A stretch of 64,000 bases of DNA from Mesorhizobium sp. J428. Lineage in GTDB: Bacteria > Pseudomonadota > Alphaproteobacteria > Rhizobiales > Rhizobiaceae. The notes below the pieces were generated by a model that was not told the origin of the DNA, did no database searches, and worked only from the letters and a program-made list of their open reading frames with translations. The position numbers and the translations under genes were made by a program. Shown piece after piece: positions 38,241-47,767 of this stretch. Every line of letters begins with the position of its first letter. Positions within the stretch are counted from its first letter, which is position 1. The DNA lies in NCBI RefSeq assembly GCF_024699925.1, contig NZ_JAJOMX010000001.1, positions 4,378,001-4,442,000 of the forward strand. Direction: 5' to 3'.

Positions 38241-38253
38241 TAACCTCAGATTA
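38241..38253. promoter_or_regulatory. Candidate LysR box (T-N11-A)
   Basis: TAACCTCAGATTA lies 5 bases upstream of the LysR start codon and about 90 bases before the small ORF at 38340. It has the LTTR T-N11-A form inside the imperfect dyad ATAA-N7-TTAT. The very short distance to the LysR start would suit autorepression. Pattern match only. Confidence 0.45.
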
Positions 38254-38339
38254 TCCGAAGGCAAAAATATACTCGTTTGAGTGGTCTGACGAGAGGGCGT
38301 CTACTCACCGGCAAGGAGAGATGCCGAGGAGGCAACGCC

Positions 38340-38498
38340 ATGTGGGAGTTCATGACCATTCTCGGCGATGCGCTACGCATCGCGACGTTCCAGCCTAGGG
38401 AACCCGTCCGGCACAGTCCGCACTGGCGGCCGGCCGAGCCCGACCGGTCGCCGTTTGCGCGGAACGAGCGTTCCGCGCTTCCGCAGCGCGGCCGTTGA
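38340..38498 (+). CDS. Small 52-aa ORF divergent from LysR
   Basis: A predicted 52-aa basic protein starting MWEFMTILGDALRIATF, with an Arg/Pro/His-rich remainder. A strong Shine-Dalgarno (GAGGAGG) sits about 7 bases before the ATG. It is the only gene facing the candidate LysR box and ends 3 bases before the end of the convergent LLM pseudogene. I do not recognise a family; it may be a true small protein or a chance frame in a leader. Confidence 0.5.
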   Translation: MWEFMTILGDALRIATFQPREPVRHSPHWRPAEPDRSPFARNERSALPQRGR

Positions 38499-38501
38499 CG
38501 C

Positions 38502-39533
38502 TCAGGCCAGGAGATCCTTCACTATTGGAATGACCTTCTATCCGTAGAGCTCGATCGACCTCATCATGTGCTCGTGCGGCAGGGTGCCCCGACGAATATT
38601 TCATGTCGAAGCGGCTGGCGCCGAGCGCCTTGACCGTGCTGGCAATCTTCTTCGCCACCGTCTCCGGCGAGCCGACATAGAGCGAGCCCATGTCAGCCTC
38701 GGCGTTGAAGCGGGCGATCGAGGTCGGCCCCCAGCCGCGTTCTGTGCCGATCCTGTCGTGGATCGCCTTATAGCCCGGCCAGAGCTGCGTCCGCGCCTCT
38801 TCGTCCGTGTCCGCGACATGGCCCGGCGAGTGCACGCCGATCGGCAGAGCGGGCTTCTGAAGCTGTTCCGAGGCACGATGATAGAGATCGACGAACTGGC
38901 GGAAACGGCGCGGCTCGCCGCCGATGATGGCGAGCATCAGCGGCAGTTCGTACTGCACCGCACGCACGACGGATTCTGGGCTTCCGCCGACGCCGATCCA
39001 TGTCTTGAGCTTGCCGTTCTCGACCGGCGGATAGATGAGTTGGCCGCGCAGTTCGGGTCTGACCGAGCCTTTCCAGTTCACGGGCTCCTGCTTGAGGATT
39101 TCGGCGAAAAGGTCGAGCTTTTCAGAGAACAACCGCTCGTAATCGCTAAGCGGGAAGCCGAACAACGGGAAGGATTCCGTGAACGACCCGCGCCCGAGGA
39201 TCACTTCGGCGCGCCCGTTCGAGATCGCGTCGATGGTCGAGAAGCGCTGGAAGACGCGGATCGGGTCGTCGGAGCTCATGCCGTCACCGCCGAGCCGAGA
39301 TGGATGCGGCTGGTGCGCGCGGCAATCGCCGACAGGACCACTTCGGGCGCAGAGACGGCGAAGTCGTCGCGGTGATGCTCGCCCACGCCGATGAAGTCGA
39401 TGCCGACCTGGTCGGCCAGAACGCCTTCGTCGACCACGTCGCGCAACACCTGCGCCTGTGATTTCAGCTTGCCCTCGAGGTCGACGGTGACGTCACCGAA
39501 TGTGTCAAGGCCGAGTTCGATCTGTTCAGACAT
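38502..39533 (-). pseudogene. LLM-class flavin-dependent oxidoreductase, multiply disrupted
   Basis: The remains of a luciferase-like monooxygenase of about 340 aa. The first frame begins at 39533 (MSEQIELGLDTFGDV) and stops at about 39276 after HLGSAVTA. The next frame carries SSDDPIRVFQRFSTID to KALGASRFDMKYSSG. An extra G near 38590 then shifts the frame, and the correct third frame (LPHEHMMRSIELYG) meets an in-frame TAG (38538-38540) before KVIPIVKDLLA and the ancestral stop at 38502-38504. Two indels plus a nonsense codon make this the clearest true pseudogene in the window. Confidence 0.85.
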
Positions 39534-39652
39534 GGCTTTTTCCGAAATTCGATTGGAGGAAATGTCGACGGACACATAAGTAGAGGTTCGGGACGAAGCA
39601 CGCGGGCGCTAGTGAACAGACTGTCCGCGAAACGAAAAGAGGGCACGCCGAG

Positions 39653-40069
39653 GTGACCGGCCACGATCACGTCCATGCGCCGCGCGGACGCAACTATGCA
39701 GGCCCTTGGCGCAGGACGCCGGGTCGGCTCTTCGGCACGTCGGTGGTGCGGCTCTATCAGCTCACCTTGTCCGGCTTCTTGGGCAATACCTGCCGCCATC
39801 TGCCGACCTGTTCGGAATATACCTACGAGGCGATCGCGCGGCACGGGCTGTGGTCCGGCGGCTGGATGGGGTTATTCCGCGTGATGCGCTGCGGCCCGGG
39901 CGGCACACACGGCATCGACAATGTTCCCGAGCGATTGGACGAGCGTTATGCTTGGTACGCCCTGGCGATATTGGAAGATTGGGAGGAAAGTGACGTCTCG
40001 CTGAGATCGAGTATTCTCGCGTCCGGGCCTTGTGCCGGCTTTCTCCACCGGCGCGGACACATTTTTTGA
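39653..40069 (+). CDS. yidD: YidD membrane-insertion efficiency factor, altered C-terminus
   Basis: A small membrane-associated protein that aids YidC-dependent insertion. The core is clear: VVRLYQLTLSGFLGNTCRHLPTCSEYTYEAIARHG, here noted as VVRLYQLTLSGFLGN and CRHLPTCSEYTYEAIARHG, with the hallmark Cys residues, then GLFRVMRCGPGGTHGID. After RYAWYA the frame gives LAILEDWEESD. The alternative frame gives the family-like WRYWKIGRKVTSR and stops at 40004, so a small indel near 39955-39963 has probably replaced the tail. The conserved core is unaffected. The start codon is the GTG at 39653. Confidence 0.88.
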   Translation: MTGHDHVHAPRGRNYAGPWRRTPGRLFGTSVVRLYQLTLSGFLGNTCRHLPTCSEYTYEAIARHGLWSGGWMGLFRVMRCGPGGTHGIDNVPERLDERYAWYALAILEDWEESDVSLRSSILASGPCAGFLHRRGHIF

Positions 40070-40152
40070 CCCGACGTTTCCGGGCCGTTAAGAGATCGTT
40101 GAGGTTAATTGCTCGTTTCCGGTTTGAGACAAATTCGAGACAATGCGGACTG

Positions 40153-40170
40153 TTAGGCAGCGCAGCCTAA
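40153..40170. repeat. Inverted repeat just upstream of the beta-lactamase
   Basis: TTAGGC (40153-40158) and GCCTAA (40165-40170) form exact arms around agcgca, 18 bases before the ATG at 40189. It could be an operator or a 5' leader hairpin. There is no adjacent ampR-type or blaR-type regulator to pair it with. Confidence 0.4.
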
Positions 40171-40188
40171 ACGCAGGAACACCGCAAC

Positions 40189-40980
40189 ATGTCTCGCAAC
40201 TTTGCCTACCTCGTCTCGACGCTGCTGCTCTGTGTGGCGGCAATTCAGCCTTCCGCCCGCGCGGCCGACGACGTCCAGTGCACGATCATCGTCGATGCCA
40301 AAAGCGGCGAGACAGTCCATCGGGATGGCGTGTGCGATAGACGCTACAGTCCGGCGTCGACGTTCAAGGTTCCGCTCGCCGTGATGGGATACGATGCCGG
40401 GATCCTGGACGACCAAGACACGCCTGCATGGGACTATAAGGCCGAATACGATGCGCCGGAGCGCGACCGGAAAACCGTCGATCCGACCGTCTGGGAACGG
40501 GATTCGGTCCTGTGGTTCTCCCGCGAGATCACCCGCCGGCTCCGAGCGGAGAAGTTCGCCGCTTACGTCGCAAGTTTCGACTACGGCAACGCCGATGTGT
40601 CCGGCGACCGGGGCAAGAAGAACGGCCTGACGCGGTCCTGGGTCGACTCTTCCCTGAAGATCACGCCAGTCGAGCAGGTCGAATTCCTGCGCCGCCTGCT
40701 CGATCGCAAACTGCCTGTGTCCGCCAAGGCGCACGACATGACGGTGGCGATCCTCCCCGCCTTCGAGGCCGGCGGATGGGTGGTGAAGGGCAAGACCGGC
40801 AGCACAAGGGTCCGCGCAGAGGGTGAGGGCCGCGCGCTCGGATGGTTCGTCGGCTGGGCGGAACGCGACGGCCGCCGCGTCGTGTTTGCGCGGCTTGCCG
40901 TCAACGACAGAAAGGAGGGCCCCAAGGGACTCGCCACCCGCGCCGCGTTCCTGGCAGATCTCCCGGCGCTGCTGAAATAA
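40189..40980 (+). CDS. Class D (OXA-like) beta-lactamase
   Basis: A 263-aa serine beta-lactamase homologue exported to the periplasm. The signal peptide spans residues 1-25 ([18 protein letters not shown]). The catalytic Ser57 and carboxylation-type Lys60 are in PASTFK, the second motif is degenerate (Ser106-Val107 of DSVLW), YGN is at 132-134 and KTG at 202-204, with Trp151 before [14 protein letters not shown]. All class D landmarks except a perfect SxV are present. It lies between yidD and thrS with no mobile element, so it looks like a resident chromosomal gene. The substrate range cannot be read. Confidence 0.92.
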   Translation: MSRNFAYLVSTLLLCVAAIQPSARAADDVQCTIIVDAKSGETVHRDGVCDRRYSPASTFKVPLAVMGYDAGILDDQDTPAWDYKAEYDAPERDRKTVDPTVWERDSVLWFSREITRRLRAEKFAAYVASFDYGNADVSGDRGKKNGLTRSWVDSSLKITPVEQVEFLRRLLDRKLPVSAKAHDMTVAILPAFEAGGWVVKGKTGSTRVRAEGEGRALGWFVGWAERDGRRVVFARLAVNDRKEGPKGLATRAAFLADLPALLK

Positions 40981-41101
40981 CGCCGGCGAAAGCGACGCCT
41001 TTACCTCGGCGGAAACTGCTCATAAAAGACGGCCCGCCGCCGGAATTGCCCGGCATCAAACCCACCCGCGCTCGTTGGCGGGACTGGATAAGGAAGAAGA
41101 C

Positions 41102-43093
41102 ATGTCTCGATCCGTTTCCCTTACATTCCCTGATGGCTCCGTCCGCGACTACCCCGCGGCGCTGACCGGTCTCGAACTTGCCGAGTCGATTTCCAAGTCG
41201 CTGGCCAAGAAGGCGGTCGCCTATGCGATCGACGGCACCGCGCGCGACCTGTCCGACCCGCTGGAGACTTCCGGCGCAGTCGAAATCCTGACGCGCGACC
41301 ACCCGTTGGCGCTCGAGATGATCCGCCACGACACGGCGCATGTGCTCGCCGAGGCGGTTCAGGAGCTGTGGCCGGACACGCAGGTCACCATCGGCCCGGT
41401 GATCGAGAACGGATTCTATTACGACTTCGCCCGTGACACGCCGTTCACGCCCGAGGATTTCCCGGTCATCGAGAAGAAGATGCGGGAGATCGTCGGTCGC
41501 AACAAGCCGTTCACCAAGGAGGTCTGGCCGCGCGAGAAGGCACGCCAGGTGTTCGGCGAGAAGGGCGAAACCTACAAGGTGCAGCTCGTCGACGCGATCC
41601 CGGAAGGCCAGGACCTCAAGATCTATTACCAGGGCGACTGGTTCGACCTCTGCCGCGGTCCGCACATGGCGTCCACCGGGCAGATTGGCACGGCCTTTAA
41701 GCTGATGAAGGTCGCTGGCGCCTACTGGCGCGGCGATTCCAACAATCCGATGCTGACGCGGATCTACGGCACGGCCTGGGCGAACCAGGAGCAGCTTGAC
41801 GCCTATGTCAACATGCTGGCGGAGGCCGAGAAGCGCGACCATCGCCGCCTCGGCCGCGAGATGGACCTGTTCCACTTCCAGGAGGAGGGGCCGGGCGTCG
41901 TGTTCTGGCACTCCAAAGGCTGGCGCATGTTCCAGAACCTCGTGTCTTACATGCGCCGCCGTCTGGCCCACGAGGGCTACGAGGAGGTCAACGCCCCGCA
42001 GGTGCTCGACAAGTCGCTGTGGGAGACGTCGGGCCACTGGGGTTGGTATCGCGACAACATGTTCAAGGTTACCGTCGCCGGCGATGAGACCGAGGACGAG
42101 CGCGTCTTCGCCTTGAAGCCGATGAACTGTCCCGGCCATGTCCAGATCTTCAAGCATGGCTTGAAGTCCTACCGCGATCTGCCGATCAAGCTTGCGGAAT
42201 TCGGCAACGTGCATCGCTATGAGCCGTCGGGCGCGCTGCACGGGCTGATGCGCGTGCGCGGCTTCACGCAGGACGACGCACACATCTTCTGCACCGAGGA
42301 CCAGCTTCGCGCCGAGTGCCTCAGGATCAACAACCTGATCCTGACCACCTACGCCGACTTCGGCTTCGACGAGGTCTCCGTGAAGCTGTCGACACGCCCC
42401 GAGAAGCGCGTCGGATCGGACGAGGCATGGGATCTCGCCGAGAAGATCATGTCCGACGTGCTGGAGGAGATCACGCTCCAGTCGAACGGCAGGATAAAAA
42501 CCTCGATCAATCCGGGCGAGGGCGCCTTCTACGGGCCTAAGTTCGAATATGTGCTCAAGGACGCGATCGGACGCGAGTGGCAGTGTGGCACGACACAGGT
42601 CGACTTCAACCTGCCGGAACGCTTCGGCGCCTTCTACATCGGCTCGGATTCCGAGAAGAAGCAGCCGGTGATGGTCCACCGCGCCATCTGCGGCTCGATG
42701 GAGCGCTTCTTGGGCATTCTGATCGAGAATTATGCCGGTCACCTGCCGCTCTGGTTCGCGCCGGTGCAGGTCGTGGTCGCTACCATCACCTCGGAGGCCG
42801 ATGGCTATGCGGCCGCCGTGCTGCAGCGCCTGCGCGACGAGGGCATCCATGCCGAGCTCGATCTGCGCAACGAGAAGATCAACTACAAGGTGCGTGAGCA
42901 CAGCCTCGCCAAGGTTCCGGTTATGCTCGTCTGCGGCAAGCGCGAGGCGGAGGAGGGGACGGTGAACATCCGCCGCCTCGGCTCGCGCGACCAGGTGTCG
43001 ATGAGCCTGGACGAGGCCGTCGCCGCGATCGTTGACGAGGCGACGCCGCCGGATCTGAAGCGCCGGAAGCTCCAGCGGCAGGCCGCTGCCTGA
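41102..43093 (+). CDS. thrS: Threonyl-tRNA synthetase
   Basis: A 663-aa class II synthetase charging tRNA-Thr. It has an N-terminal TGS domain ([19 protein letters not shown]), an editing domain with [11 protein letters not shown] and a second His/Cys site, the zinc-site Cys in PMNCPGH, motif 2 around [15 protein letters not shown], motif 3 [12 protein letters not shown], and a C-terminal anticodon domain with [16 protein letters not shown]. The ATG at 41102 follows GGAAGAAGAC. A strong terminator hairpin follows. The full-length, undamaged frame contrasts with the broken neighbours. Confidence 0.97.
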   Translation: MSRSVSLTFPDGSVRDYPAALTGLELAESISKSLAKKAVAYAIDGTARDLSDPLETSGAVEILTRDHPLALEMIRHDTAHVLAEAVQELWPDTQVTIGPVIENGFYYDFARDTPFTPEDFPVIEKKMREIVGRNKPFTKEVWPREKARQVFGEKGETYKVQLVDAIPEGQDLKIYYQGDWFDLCRGPHMASTGQIGTAFKLMKVAGAYWRGDSNNPMLTRIYGTAWANQEQLDAYVNMLAEAEKRDHRRLGREMDLFHFQEEGPGVVFWHSKGWRMFQNLVSYMRRRLAHEGYEEVNAPQVLDKSLWETSGHWGWYRDNMFKVTVAGDETEDERVFALKPMNCPGHVQIFKHGLKSYRDLPIKLAEFGNVHRYEPSGALHGLMRVRGFTQDDAHIFCTEDQLRAECLRINNLILTTYADFGFDEVSVKLSTRPEKRVGSDEAWDLAEKIMSDVLEEITLQSNGRIKTSINPGEGAFYGPKFEYVLKDAIGREWQCGTTQVDFNLPERFGAFYIGSDSEKKQPVMVHRAICGSMERFLGILIENYAGHLPLWFAPVQVVVATITSEADGYAAAVLQRLRDEGIHAELDLRNEKINYKVREHSLAKVPVMLVCGKREAEEGTVNIRRLGSRDQVSMSLDEAVAAIVDEATPPDLKRRKLQRQAAA

Positions 43094-43099
43094 TCGAAG

Positions 43100-43126
43100 A
43101 GGCCGGGGATTTCCCCGGCCTTTTTC
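43100..43126 (+). terminator. Rho-independent terminator after thrS
   Basis: A 10-bp perfect stem (aggccgggga / tccccggcct) with a TT loop is followed directly by five T. It lies 7 bases after the thrS stop and is the most typical intrinsic terminator in the window. Confidence 0.9.
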
Positions 43127-43177
43127 ACGCGCCTGTCATCGACCGCGGCTATGTGGCAGGCGATCGGAGTCCGACTC

Positions 43178-44108
43178 ATGCCGGTGCGCAGCTTTCCGGA
43201 ACTGTCCTACGCAAACCCCTCGCAGCCGCGTCTGAAGCGCTGGTTCATCCGCTCCGTCGAGGGAATGTCGGGGCGCGACCGCTACGCCCGTCTCTACGAG
43301 ACCTGGCGCACCGCCATCGTGCCGACGGGCGACAGCATCTTCGGCCGGATGCTGGAGCTGATTGATGTCGGCTTGATGTGCGACAGTCCTTGGCCGCCGG
43401 CCGATCTCCCTGAAGGACCCCTGGTCATCGTCGCCAACCATCCCTTTGGCATCGGCGACGGCATTGCGGCGCTTTCGTTGGCCGAGCGGATCGGGCGGCC
43501 GTTCAAGGTGATGATCAATGCGGAGCTGCTCAAGGTTCCCGAGATCGAGCCCTATTCGCTTCCGGTCGATTTCAGCGAGACCAAGGAGGCGCTGCGCAAC
43601 AACATGGTCATGCGCCAAGAGGCGCTGCGGCTGCTGAAGGAGGGTGTCACGATCGTCGTCTTCCCCGGCGGCGGGGTCGCGACGGCGCCCAACGGCTTCG
43701 GCCGCGCCAGGGACCTGCCCTGGAAGATGTTCCCGGCAAAGCTGATCCAGGACGCCCGCGCCAATGTGGTCCCGATCTATTTCTCCGGCCAGAACGGTCG
43801 GCTGTTCCATCTCGTCAGCCGTCCGATGCTGATGACGGATCAGGACACGCGGCTGAGGCGCGCGCTGTACGAGATGTCCCTGACGTTGCGGACATCGCTC
43901 CTGATCCGCGAGTTCACACGGCTCTACGGCAAGACGATCGAGGCGCAGAATCGGCCGGCCGATTCCCTGGCACGAGATGCAATCGATCCGCGACCGCAGG
44001 CAATTGCTCGATTTTCTCTATGGAAGGGTCTTCGCGCTCGGCAACGAAACGGCAAACAAGCGTCATCGGCTGTTCCGGCGAAAGCCGGTCGAGCGCATCG
44101 CGGCCTGA
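43178..44108 (+). pseudogene. Lysophospholipid acyltransferase-family protein, C-terminal frameshift
   Basis: A PlsC-superfamily acyltransferase. The motif I-like NHPFGIGD, the substrate loop FPGGGV and PIYFSGQNGRLFHL are intact. Near 43947-43952 (cagaatcgg) one extra A shifts the frame. The family-like tail IGRPIPWHEMQSIRDRR continues in the other frame to a stop at 44108, whereas the shifted frame runs on to 44179. Only about the last 55 residues are affected, so activity may survive. The start at 43178 has GGAG 7 bases upstream. The role is probably lipid or ornithine-lipid acylation (inference). Confidence 0.82.
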
Positions 44109-44115
44109 CGAGTCC

Positions 44116-45150
44116 TCAGTCGATCGGCTCGCCGTCGCCCGACGGCTCTTCCGGCGCCAGCGGAATCTCGTCCGTATAGGGTTCCTCGCCAGTCAGCACC
44201 GGCTTCGCCGCCGCGATGTCGTTCTCGGTCAGCACCTCGACATCCTCGTTGCGTCCGGCTTCAACCTGAAACTCGCGCTGGTAGATGCGGTCGCGGTTCT
44301 TGGCGACGATCGAATATTTGCCCTCGGCCAGCACCATCGAGGCGAAGGCGCCGACCGTTTCCTTCACGATGTCGCCCGAATCGGTCAGCACCGACCACGC
44401 CGTGTCGGCGATCGCCTCGCCGTTCTTCTCACGCACCAGCTTCATCGTCACCTGCGCGGCCTTGTGTTCGACCAGCGCCTCGGTGAGCTTGCCGGCCTCG
44501 ACGCGGATGTCGGAGCGGATCACCGCGTTGACGTTTCCGTATTGCGAGACCACGTGATAGGTGCCGGCATTGAGCCGCACCACCGTGTTCGGCTTGACAT
44601 CCGGAACGATCAGCGCGCGATCGCCTTCGTCGTTCTCGTCCGCCTCGTAGATCGAGAATTTCAACTTGCCCGGCGGAATTCTGATCCCGTTCCCCAGCAT
44701 CGCATCCAGCTTGAGGCCTCCGGCGTCGAGGACGAGGGTTTCGCGCTTGTTGTCGGACCCGACTGTGATGCGTTTCGTCGCGCCAGCACGCCCGAAGGCC
44801 GCATGGATCAGATAGCTGCCCGGCTCGAGGTCGAAGGTTGCCGTGCCGCCCTGCGCTGAGCCTTTCAAAGGCAGCTTGCCGTCCTGGCCCGGCGTCGGGC
44901 TGAAAATCCGCCATGTCAGCCCGCGCGTGATCTCCGGGCCGTCGGCGGTCAATTGGGCTGCAAGCGTGAGCGTGCCAGAGGAAATGCCCGGCATGTTGCC
45001 CAACGTGGGAGCCGGCGCATATGTGTTCAGTCCGTCGAGGGAAAGGCCGGGCGTTGGATTGCCGAGTTCCTGGCCGTGGACAATCGCGGGCGCAATCGCG
45101 AACAGGATCGCCGCGACGGCGGTCGTGAACAGTCTGGCGACGATCTTCAT
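44116..45150 (-). CDS. Exported repeat protein of unknown function
   Basis: A 344-aa protein with a signal peptide (MKIVARLFTTAVAAILFAIAPAIVHG) and then three or four beta-rich repeats. Each repeat contains a similar closing strand: EPGSYLIHAAFG, NAGTYHVVSQYG and AEGKYSIVAKN, each followed by a basic or polar stretch. This resembles carboxypeptidase-regulatory/SpaA-like beta-sandwich repeats. The C-terminus is acidic and Pro-rich. Start codons at 45159 and 45168 are also possible. It ends 7 bases from the restored end of the convergent acyltransferase. No function is known to me. Confidence 0.8.
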   Translation of the reverse strand: MKIVARLFTTAVAAILFAIAPAIVHGQELGNPTPGLSLDGLNTYAPAPTLGNMPGISSGTLTLAAQLTADGPEITRGLTWRIFSPTPGQDGKLPLKGSAQGGTATFDLEPGSYLIHAAFGRAGATKRITVGSDNKRETLVLDAGGLKLDAMLGNGIRIPPGKLKFSIYEADENDEGDRALIVPDVKPNTVVRLNAGTYHVVSQYGNVNAVIRSDIRVEAGKLTEALVEHKAAQVTMKLVREKNGEAIADTAWSVLTDSGDIVKETVGAFASMVLAEGKYSIVAKNRDRIYQREFQVEAGRNEDVEVLTENDIAAAKPVLTGEEPYTDEIPLAPEEPSGDGEPID

Positions 45151-45252
45151 GCTTGCCATCAAACGCATGCCGGTGGCATTTTCAAGACGCAAACGGCACG
45201 GCATCTCCCCACCCGCCGCATTGCTCGTCTCCCCGCCGTGAAAGGATTGCCG

Positions 45253-45837
45253 TTGAACGCCGCCGTGATCGATTTCCTGTCGAGCCGCACCTCCGCGCCG
45301 ATCGACCTCATGACCGGGCCAGGACCGTCCGACGCGGAGATCGAGACGATGATCCGGATCGCCTCGCGCGTGCCCGACCATGGCCGCCTCGCCCCCTGGC
45401 GCTTCATCCTCTATCGTGGCGATGTCCGCTATGAGATCGGCGAAAAGCTGGCAGCACTCGCCGACAGGATCGAGGGTCCGCTGCCCGAGGCTCGGCTGGC
45501 AAAGGAGCGCACGCGGTTCTCGCGCGCCCCGCTGGTGATCGGCGTCGTGTCGGTGGCGCGCCCCAACGCGAAGATCCCCCAGTGGGAGATGCTCCTGTCG
45601 GGCGGCGCTGCTGCGATGAACCTCGTGCTCGCGGCCAACGCGCTGGGCTACGGCGCCAACTGGATCACCAATTGGTATTCGGACGTTCCGGAAGGCAGGG
45701 CGATCCTCGGCCTGAAGGAAGACGAGCGCGTCGTCGGCTTCGTCCATGTCGGCAGTTTCGCGGGCGAGGCGCCGGAACGCGCGCGCCCGGATGTTGCCGG
45801 CCTCGTTTCCGACTATTCGGGTCCCGTCGAGGGCTGA
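45253..45837 (+). CDS. Nitroreductase-family protein (YdjA-like)
   Basis: A 194-aa FMN-dependent nitroreductase-fold protein. Segments IDFLSSRTSAP, SRVPDHGRLAPWRF, LSGGAAAMNLVLAANALGYGANW and GFVHVGSF are typical of the YdjA group. The TTG start at 45253 (MNAAVIDFL) is chosen because AAGGA lies six bases upstream and the N-terminus then fits the family. The flavin reductase gene starts 2 bases after its stop, so the two flavoenzymes are probably cotranscribed. The substrate is unknown. Confidence 0.88.
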   Translation: MNAAVIDFLSSRTSAPIDLMTGPGPSDAEIETMIRIASRVPDHGRLAPWRFILYRGDVRYEIGEKLAALADRIEGPLPEARLAKERTRFSRAPLVIGVVSVARPNAKIPQWEMLLSGGAAAMNLVLAANALGYGANWITNWYSDVPEGRAILGLKEDERVVGFVHVGSFAGEAPERARPDVAGLVSDYSGPVEG

Positions 45838-45839
45838 CC

Positions 45840-46448
45840 ATGTTCTACGAAACCGCCAAGGGCCACGGTCTTCCGCATGATCCCTCGAAGGCGATCGTCT
45901 CGCCGCGCCCTGTCGGCTGGATCTCGACGGTGAGCGCGTCCGGCGCGCTCAATCTCGCGCCCTATTCCTTCTTCAACATGTTCGAATCGGACCCGTTCCT
46001 GGTCTGGTTCTCCTCATCGGGCGAGAAGGACAGCGCGACCTTTGCTCGCGAGACGGGCGAGTTCGTGGTCAATCTCGCGGGCCGCGACCTCCTCTCGAAG
46101 ATGGTCGCGAGCTCGGTCGACGCGCCGCGCGGCGTGAGCGAGTTCGGCTATGCCGACCTGACGCCGGAACCTTCGCGGCTGGTCAGGCCGCCGCGCGTCA
46201 AAGAGGCGCTCGCCGCGCTCGAATGCAAGGTCACCGACATCATGACGCCGAAGACGTGGAGCGGCGCCGAATGCGACGCGGTGGTGGTGTCGGGTGAGGT
46301 GATCGGCGTGTTTATCGACGATTCCGTCCTGACCGACGGCCTGTTCGACGTCGTGAAGGCGGGCAACGTCGCGCGGCTCGGCTATTTCGATTACCTGACG
46401 GTCGACAAGGTCTTCCAGATGCGCCGCCCCCGCTGGAAAGCGGACTGA
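45840..46448 (+). CDS. Flavin reductase-like domain protein
   Basis: A 202-aa FMN-binding split-barrel protein of the flavin reductase-like family. Signature segments are IVSPRPVGWISTVSASGALNLAPYS (shown as IVSPRPVGWIST and LNLAPYSFFNMF), GEFVVNLA and the acidic C-terminal half. Such proteins reduce flavin for monooxygenases or act on other substrates. The ATG is 2 bases after the nitroreductase stop. No monooxygenase partner is adjacent. Confidence 0.88.
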   Translation: MFYETAKGHGLPHDPSKAIVSPRPVGWISTVSASGALNLAPYSFFNMFESDPFLVWFSSSGEKDSATFARETGEFVVNLAGRDLLSKMVASSVDAPRGVSEFGYADLTPEPSRLVRPPRVKEALAALECKVTDIMTPKTWSGAECDAVVVSGEVIGVFIDDSVLTDGLFDVVKAGNVARLGYFDYLTVDKVFQMRRPRWKAD

Positions 46449-46453
46449 TCCCA

Positions 46454-46504
46454 GGTTCACCGGAAAACCGCGGGTTTCGGGCCGGTTAACGGATATGGTG
46501 AACC
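46454..46504. repeat. Long-spaced inverted repeat before the DUF2336 gene
   Basis: GGTTCACC (46454-46461) and GGTGAACC (46497-46504) are exact 8-bp inverted arms 35 bases apart in the 114-bp gap before the DUF2336 ATG. The interval also contains GGTTAACG. It may be a pair of regulator half-sites; no T-run follows. Confidence 0.35.
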
Positions 46505-46562
46505 GTTCGTAAACCATTTCTCCCTAGCGTCGCAGCGGGGCATAGGGGAAGCGGCCGAATTC

Positions 46563-47690
46563 ATGATCGTCCAGCACTTTCTGAAGTGGATCGACACGGC
46601 GAAGGTCGCCGAACGCGCGGCCGCGGCGAGCGCGCTCGCCCGCGCCTACGTCTTCTCCGACCTCACCTTCGAGGATCGCTGTGCTGCCGAAGCGGCGCTG
46701 ACGCTCCTCCTCGACGATCCGTCGCCGAAAGTCCGGCTGGCGATGGCGGAATCGCTCTCGCTCTGCCATCACGCGCCCGCCCAGATCATCGCCGCGCTCG
46801 CCTCCGACCAGCCCGAGATCGCCGCGCTCATCTTGCTGCGCTCGCCGCTGCTGGCCGATAGCGACCTCGTCGACCGCGTTGCGGGCGGCAGTGCGGCGGC
46901 TCAGCGGCTGATCGCGATGCGGCCGCGCGTGTCGCATGCTGTATCCGCCGCGCTCGCCGAGACCGGCGACCGGGATGCCTGCCTCACTTTACTGCGTAAC
47001 GACGGCGCCGACATCGCCGCGATCAGCCTGCGCCGGATCGCCGAGCGCCACGGCGCGGATGCGGCGCTGCGCGAGGCGATGCTTTCGGACCGCCGGCTGC
47101 CGGCGGACGTGCATCACATGCTGATGGTTATGCTGGGGGAGGCTTTGCGCTGTGCGCCGCTTGTGCAGGCACTGATCGGTCCCGCACGCGCCGAGCGCAT
47201 CACGCGCGACGCCTGCCTCTCCGCCTCGGTCCGGTTGATCGAGACCACGCCCGCCGAGGAGTGCGCCGCCTTGGTCGAGCATCTGCGCCTGCGTGGCGAG
47301 ATGACCTCGTCCTTCCTGGTCCGCATCGTCGCCTATGGAAAGATCGATTTCTTCGGTGCAGCGCTCGTGGCGCTTTCGGGTCAGAAAGAGAGCCGCATCC
47401 GTTCGCTCTTGGCCGACGGCCGGGACGTGGCGCTGGAGGCGCTGTTCCGCACCGCCGGCCTCGCGGAGGCGACGCACCGTGTCATCCTTCGCGCGATCAA
47501 GGCCTGGCGCGAGGTCGCCCGCGGCCAGCGCGTCGCCGGGCCGCAGGAAGTGAGCTGGCTGATGCTCAAGGAACTGGAAACAGACAGGACCGGCAAGGAC
47601 GGAAGGCTCGCCTCGCTGCTCTCCTCGATTCACCTCAGCGCGCTGCGTGAAAACGCGCGCGACCACGCGGTCGCGATCCAGGCGGCGTGA
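46563..47690 (+). CDS. DUF2336 protein
   Basis: A 375-aa alpha-helical protein. HEAT-like helical pairs (for example LLDDPSPKVRLAMAESL and ASDQPEIAALILLRSPLL, the hallmark of DUF2336) occupy residues 40-180, and more helices follow. The function is unknown; some alphaproteobacterial relatives lie near motility or cell-cycle genes. No signal peptide or transmembrane segment is seen. The start is ATG at 46563, following the inverted repeat region. It converges with parE. Confidence 0.87.
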   Translation: MIVQHFLKWIDTAKVAERAAAASALARAYVFSDLTFEDRCAAEAALTLLLDDPSPKVRLAMAESLSLCHHAPAQIIAALASDQPEIAALILLRSPLLADSDLVDRVAGGSAAAQRLIAMRPRVSHAVSAALAETGDRDACLTLLRNDGADIAAISLRRIAERHGADAALREAMLSDRRLPADVHHMLMVMLGEALRCAPLVQALIGPARAERITRDACLSASVRLIETTPAEECAALVEHLRLRGEMTSSFLVRIVAYGKIDFFGAALVALSGQKESRIRSLLADGRDVALEALFRTAGLAEATHRVILRAIKAWREVARGQRVAGPQEVSWLMLKELETDRTGKDGRLASLLSSIHLSALRENARDHAVAIQAA

Positions 47691-47767
47691 TCTAGTCGGA
47701 TTTCGCTTCCGCAACTGGACGATCTTGCGCAAGGAAGACGACGCATGTGCGCCGCCCTCCGAATGCC

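Noticed and set aside
40901..42901. A 666-aa open frame opposite thrS
   Set aside because: Long antisense frame caused by GC-rich codon bias; thrS on the other strand is unambiguous.
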